Shown: positions 61,102 through 64,000 of the stretch, piece after piece
How the letters are laid out: each line of letters begins with the position of its first letter
Position numbering within the stretch: position 1 is the first letter of the stretch
Assembly (NCBI GenBank): GCA_022827625.1
Contig: JAJEIE010000012.1
Span: forward strand, 62,001 to 126,000
DNA from: Candidatus Poribacteria bacterium
Lineage (GTDB): Bacteria > Poribacteria > WGA-4E > WGA-3G
Direction of reading: 5' to 3'
Length of the DNA stretch: 64,000 nt
Position numbers and translations under genes: made by a program
The notes under the pieces: model-generated
Database searches by the model: none
The model's input: only the letters and a program-made list of their open reading frames with translations
What the model was told of the DNA's origin: nothing

Positions 61102-62010
61102 TCAACCCGACCGACGCGCCTGCTGCTGTGCTGAGAACGCCGCCTCCCACGCCTCCCATGTCGGTTTATGACCTTCAGTGAGCACAACAAGCGGGACTAT
61201 ACCGCCTGCCAATTGTTTATTTTTTATGAACTCGGCAGCTTCACGTGCCTCAGCAGTTAGCGCAGCCCGATCTGGCGTAGGAAAATAGCGGAAGTCGATG
61301 CTCCACCGGGATTTCCGGGTCGTATTCACTTTGCTGGTATGCACGGTAAGGTTGGACATAAACAGCGCGCCGCCGGGTTTAAGGGGGATAGGGACGGGTG
61401 TGCCGCGTGCTTCGACATCTTCCTCCATCCGGACGTTCATATCCGCACCCCGCGCACCGTCCAATAAACCCCAACGGTGGCTGCCAGGAATCACCCAGCA
61501 ACACCCATTTTCGACTGTCGCTTCGACCAACGGCACCCACACCGTAACCATGTGAAGCCCGCCTGTGTGCTTCTCTTTTTTTCCGACAACCGACTGGTCG
61601 AAGTATTGACTGTCTTGATGCCATGGGAACGAGGTAATCACACTTCGGGGGAGTTTCGTCCGCAACGCAGGCGTGCCGATATTCGAGACTTCAGAACCCA
61701 AGAGAAGCCGTATCACATTAAGCACACCGGGGAGGTTGTAGAGCTCATATAACTCGCGTCCAAATATACCAAAAGACCAGTTGCGTGGCAATATATCCAA
61801 TTCTTCGCAGATCGCAGCATATCGTCTCTCAAAGGATTCGTCTTCATATAGCGACGATAACTTGCCCTCGCTATACAACTCGCGGCTATACGCATCCACC
61901 TTCGCCTTGATGAAGTCGCGCATGGGTTCTAAATCTTGGTGGTCAATAATATCTTTGAGGACCACATAGCCATCACGTTCATAAGCCGTCTTGATTTCTT
62001 GATTTGTCAT
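61102..62010 (-). CDS. Phytanoyl-CoA dioxygenase-family Fe(II)/2-oxoglutarate oxygenase (second copy in the window)
   Basis: A 302-residue PhyH-family enzyme: AYERDGYVVLKDII opening, iron ligands in PWHQDSQYF (H-x-D) and LTVHTSKVNTTRKSRW, and CWVIPGSHRWG. It is not a close copy of 55730-56563. It starts next to the MR-family dehydratase gene on the opposite strand, sharing the 124-base upstream region, so they may act on the same compound; that is inference. AGGAGACTG precedes the ATG. Confidence 0.85.
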   Translation of the reverse strand: MTNQEIKTAYERDGYVVLKDIIDHQDLEPMRDFIKAKVDAYSRELYSEGKLSSLYEDESFERRYAAICEELDILPRNWSFGIFGRELYELYNLPGVLNVIRLLLGSEVSNIGTPALRTKLPRSVITSFPWHQDSQYFDQSVVGKKEKHTGGLHMVTVWVPLVEATVENGCCWVIPGSHRWGLLDGARGADMNVRMEEDVEARGTPVPIPLKPGGALFMSNLTVHTSKVNTTRKSRWSIDFRYFPTPDRAALTAEAREAAEFIKNKQLAGGIVPLVVLTEGHKPTWEAWEAAFSAQQQARRSG

Positions 62011-62134
62011 TAGTCAGTCTCCTTTTCTTCTTTCGTCTCTGTTGCACAATCTCAGCAGATATGCTATCATGAATGCGCAGCAAACGCAATACTATCAATT
62101 TCCTAACCAATTTCATATGCGAAGGGAACCAAAT

Positions 62135-63268
62135 ATGAAAATTACCGACGTAAAAGCGATGACGCTCAAAGGCTATAAACAGTGGAATTACGTCCAAATT
62201 GAAACGGATGAAGGCTTGACGGGAATAGGCGAAGCGCATCCTGGGGCGGGAATCGCTGAAATTGTTCTGCAATTCAAGCGGATACTCCTTGGGGCAGATC
62301 CGAGAAATATAGAGCCGCTCTACAACCGCATGATTGGCGCAGCGAGCAACCGATACGCCATGGGTCTATCAGCAATTGGCGGGATAGAAACAGCACTCTG
62401 GGATATTCTCGGAAAAAGCCTTGGCGTGCCGGTCTATCGGTTATTAGGTGGGAAATACCGCGACCGCATCCGACTCTATGCTGATGTCGGACACGGAAAA
62501 GGGAACACACCCGAAGGATGGGCACAACGCGCCAGAGAAGGCGTTGCAGACGGCTACCAAGCCATCAAGTTTGACATCGATAACTCCGCAAACGAACTCA
62601 AGCAGGACACAGTTAATCGCGAACTCAGTACAGCAGAATTGCAGAAAATGACGGCGTTGGTCGCCGCTGCGCGGGAGGCAGCGGGTGATGGCATCGACAT
62701 CAGCATCGACTGTCATAGCCTCTTCAGCACGCATTCGGCGATGAAACTCGCTGAACGTTTAGAGCCGTTCGATCTGATGTTCTTGGAAGACCCGGTGCCG
62801 AATGATAACGTTGAAGCGATGGCGAAGGTCACTGCCGCGACTTCTATTCCGATCTGTACGGGGGAGTTTCTGTTCCGACGCGACGGTTTTCGTGACTTAA
62901 TCCAGAGCCAAGCCTGCGATATGTTACATGTGGATGTATCTGGAACGGGAGGAATACTTGAAGCGAAGAAGATTGCGGATCTGGCGGATCTCTATTATAT
63001 ACCCTTCGCGGCACACAACATCACATCGCCCATCGGGATGACAGCAACAGCACACGTCTGCGCTGCGGTACGGAACTTCATTGTCATGGAACTTCCGTAT
63101 CACGCCGATCAAGTCGAGTGGCGATGGGACCTCGCAATTTCCGATGATCCGCTTATGCAAGATAACGTATTCGTGCTACCAGAGCAACCGGGATTGGGTG
63201 TCGAAATCAACGCAGATGTTGCAAGGGAACACCTAATGCCCGGATCCGACCACTTCGGTGTGTCGTGA
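62135..63268 (+). CDS. Mandelate racemase-family sugar-acid dehydratase
   Basis: A 377-residue enolase-superfamily protein, MR subgroup. TDEGLTGIGEAHPG and SAIGGIETALWDILGK in the cap and barrel start, AIKFDI (K-x-D), metal ligands in DCHS, FLEDPVP and TGEFL, and a His general base in AAHNITSP. This set fits galactonate/gluconate-type dehydratases. ATG 62135 has AAGGGA eight bases upstream; the frame is open another 31 codons upstream without a site. It differs from the enzyme at 2809, which uses a Lys-based site. Confidence 0.85.
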   Translation: MKITDVKAMTLKGYKQWNYVQIETDEGLTGIGEAHPGAGIAEIVLQFKRILLGADPRNIEPLYNRMIGAASNRYAMGLSAIGGIETALWDILGKSLGVPVYRLLGGKYRDRIRLYADVGHGKGNTPEGWAQRAREGVADGYQAIKFDIDNSANELKQDTVNRELSTAELQKMTALVAAAREAAGDGIDISIDCHSLFSTHSAMKLAERLEPFDLMFLEDPVPNDNVEAMAKVTAATSIPICTGEFLFRRDGFRDLIQSQACDMLHVDVSGTGGILEAKKIADLADLYYIPFAAHNITSPIGMTATAHVCAAVRNFIVMELPYHADQVEWRWDLAISDDPLMQDNVFVLPEQPGLGVEINADVAREHLMPGSDHFGVS

Positions 63269-63276
63269 TACTGTTG

Positions 63277-63298
63277 GGCGAGGTTGGGAAACCTCGCC
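63277..63298. repeat. Family A palindrome, copy 6
   Basis: GGCGAGGTTGGGAAACCTCGCC between convergent genes, nearly identical to 55625-55650. Confidence 0.75.
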
Positions 63299-63317
63299 TA
63301 CTATGATGTGCATAAAA

Positions 63318-64000
63318 CTATCCCGGTAATGCCCCTTGGTAATTCACACCCGTAAACATCCCTATCACCATCCAAATCCCTACAATCCCGAACTCACCTA
63401 CAATAAATCCCATAAACAGCGGTCGAAATCTCCGATAGGACCCAAGTCCTCCCCATTTCAGCGCCAGATACTTCAAAAACCAGCCGATAAACATACACGA
63501 CCAGAGAAAGTAGGACGAATAAACCGCACCCATCACATAGCCAATCGGGTGGAGTTGCCACCACATGAATTGACGCTGCATAATTAGCAGGAAACCGGTA
63601 ATACCGGCACCTAACAGCATGCTATACGCCTCTCCTAATTTCGGGTCCTTCGGATATTGAATCAGCGAAACGATATGATTGAAGTACCTCGGTGCGCCGA
63701 TGAAGGGACCCCTTTGGAGATTTAAACCACCTTTGTCATAAATCAAGGGCAGCGACGCAACATAGGAGACACCGACAGCAACAACAATAGCCAGCACCAT
63801 CGCACCGAGAACGCTTCTGCGATTTAACCGAAACGGGTCTGCGGCTTTGAATCCGTGTAGAACGCTCGGCATCAAAATACCGCCCCAATCTCGCATCATC
63901 ACCCGCTGAAACCCTAAGAGTGCCAAACTGTTGGCATCAATGATTCTTGAACCAGTCGTAATTTCAAAGTATTCTACAGGATACATCGGTGCCTGGATCA
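63318..64000 (-). CDS. Multi-helix membrane protein (DUF6785-like), 5' end cut by the window
   Basis: The last ~226 residues of a minus-strand membrane protein; the frame stays open to the window end (IQAPMYPVEYFEITTGS). Five or so helices: VLGAMVLAIVVAVGVSYVASL, MLLGAGITGFLLIM, HPIGYVMGAVYSSYFLWSCMFIGWFLKYL, RPLFMGFIVGEFGIVGIWMVIGMF. HPIGY and GGLGSYRRFRPLFMG resemble the DUF6785/OPT-like family I remember in planctomycetes and poribacteria; I give no function. It ends with GALPG just before the stop. Confidence 0.6.
   Translation of the reverse strand, partial: IQAPMYPVEYFEITTGSRIIDANSLALLGFQRVMMRDWGGILMPSVLHGFKAADPFRLNRRSVLGAMVLAIVVAVGVSYVASLPLIYDKGGLNLQRGPFIGAPRYFNHIVSLIQYPKDPKLGEAYSMLLGAGITGFLLIMQRQFMWWQLHPIGYVMGAVYSSYFLWSCMFIGWFLKYLALKWGGLGSYRRFRPLFMGFIVGEFGIVGIWMVIGMFTGVNYQGALPG

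Noticed and set aside
1-64000. tRNA, rRNA or CRISPR genes
   Set aside because: I looked in intergenic regions for conserved tRNA arms, rRNA segments and spaced repeats and saw none; a dedicated search (tRNAscan-SE, Infernal) would settle it.

Overview
The window looks like a stretch of a Candidatus Poribacteria-like (Planctomycetes/Poribacteria-type) bacterial chromosome. This is inferred from gene content, not from a marker gene. It has two phytanoyl-CoA dioxygenase-family proteins, enolase-superfamily enzymes, very long beta-propeller, BNR and FG-GAP lipoproteins, CBM9-like and LamG secreted proteins, a bacterial selenoprotein N, ECF sigma factors with extra C-terminal domains, and many dispersed intergenic palindromes. 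I see no rRNA, tRNA or CRISPR array.

Layout. 1-2.0 kb: the tail of one gene, then a selenoprotein N gene read through an in-frame TGA with a SECIS-like hairpin. 2.0-5.0 kb: a polysaccharide deacetylase, then an enolase-superfamily enzyme and an ornithine-cyclodeaminase-family reductase that together fit cis-3-hydroxyproline breakdown. 5.0-14.0 kb: a minus-strand carotenoid operon (idi, unknown protein, fused lycopene cyclase, crtD, crtI, crtB, acyltransferase, glycosyltransferase, cruF, crtW), divergent from a CarH-type B12 photoreceptor gene (14.3-15.3 kb). Sigma70-like promoters and CarH-type operator motifs lie between them. The enzyme set predicts an acylated glycoside of a monocyclic keto-carotenoid (deoxyflexixanthin type) under light control.

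15.2-24.4 kb: a WD40 pseudogene, an outer-membrane barrel candidate, a 1448-residue propeller lipoprotein and an SLC12-like transporter. 24.7-29 kb: an amidohydrolase, DprA, a glycoside-hydrolase-like protein and a nucleoside-hydrolase-like secreted protein with a truncated SDR gene start fused in front. 29.1-40.2 kb: secreted and repeat proteins (YCF48/BNR, TolB-like, two CBM9-like, TPR, ASPIC/UnbV) with an oxidoreductase and an O-methyltransferase. 40.2-46.1 kb: a carboxylesterase, then a decayed type I restriction locus (HsdR N-domain fused to a YgjP-type metallopeptidase, a truncated ATP-binding helper, an IS200-like element, an hsdS remnant) and a small lipoprotein.

46.2-50.9 kb: MATE exporter, esterase and ribbon-helix-helix protein on the minus strand, then a zinc ribbon and a phosphodiesterase on the plus strand. 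50.9-54.4 kb: two ECF sigma factors, each with a C-terminal winged-helix-like domain preceded by an internal ribosome binding site, flanking a membrane-anchored copy of the same domain. This is the most system-like novelty in the window. 54.8-64 kb: a nucleoside phosphorylase, PhyH proteins, a LamG protein, a TetR-linked FG-GAP lipoprotein and barrel cluster, an MR-type dehydratase, and a membrane protein cut by the window end.

Several repeat families recur: a roughly 130-bp folded element that abuts start codons, GGCGAGGTT/AACCTCGCC palindromes, and a palindrome centred on CGCAAACT. Four otherwise unrelated secreted proteins end in a similar tail (V-D/S-P ... W-G-x-I/L-K).
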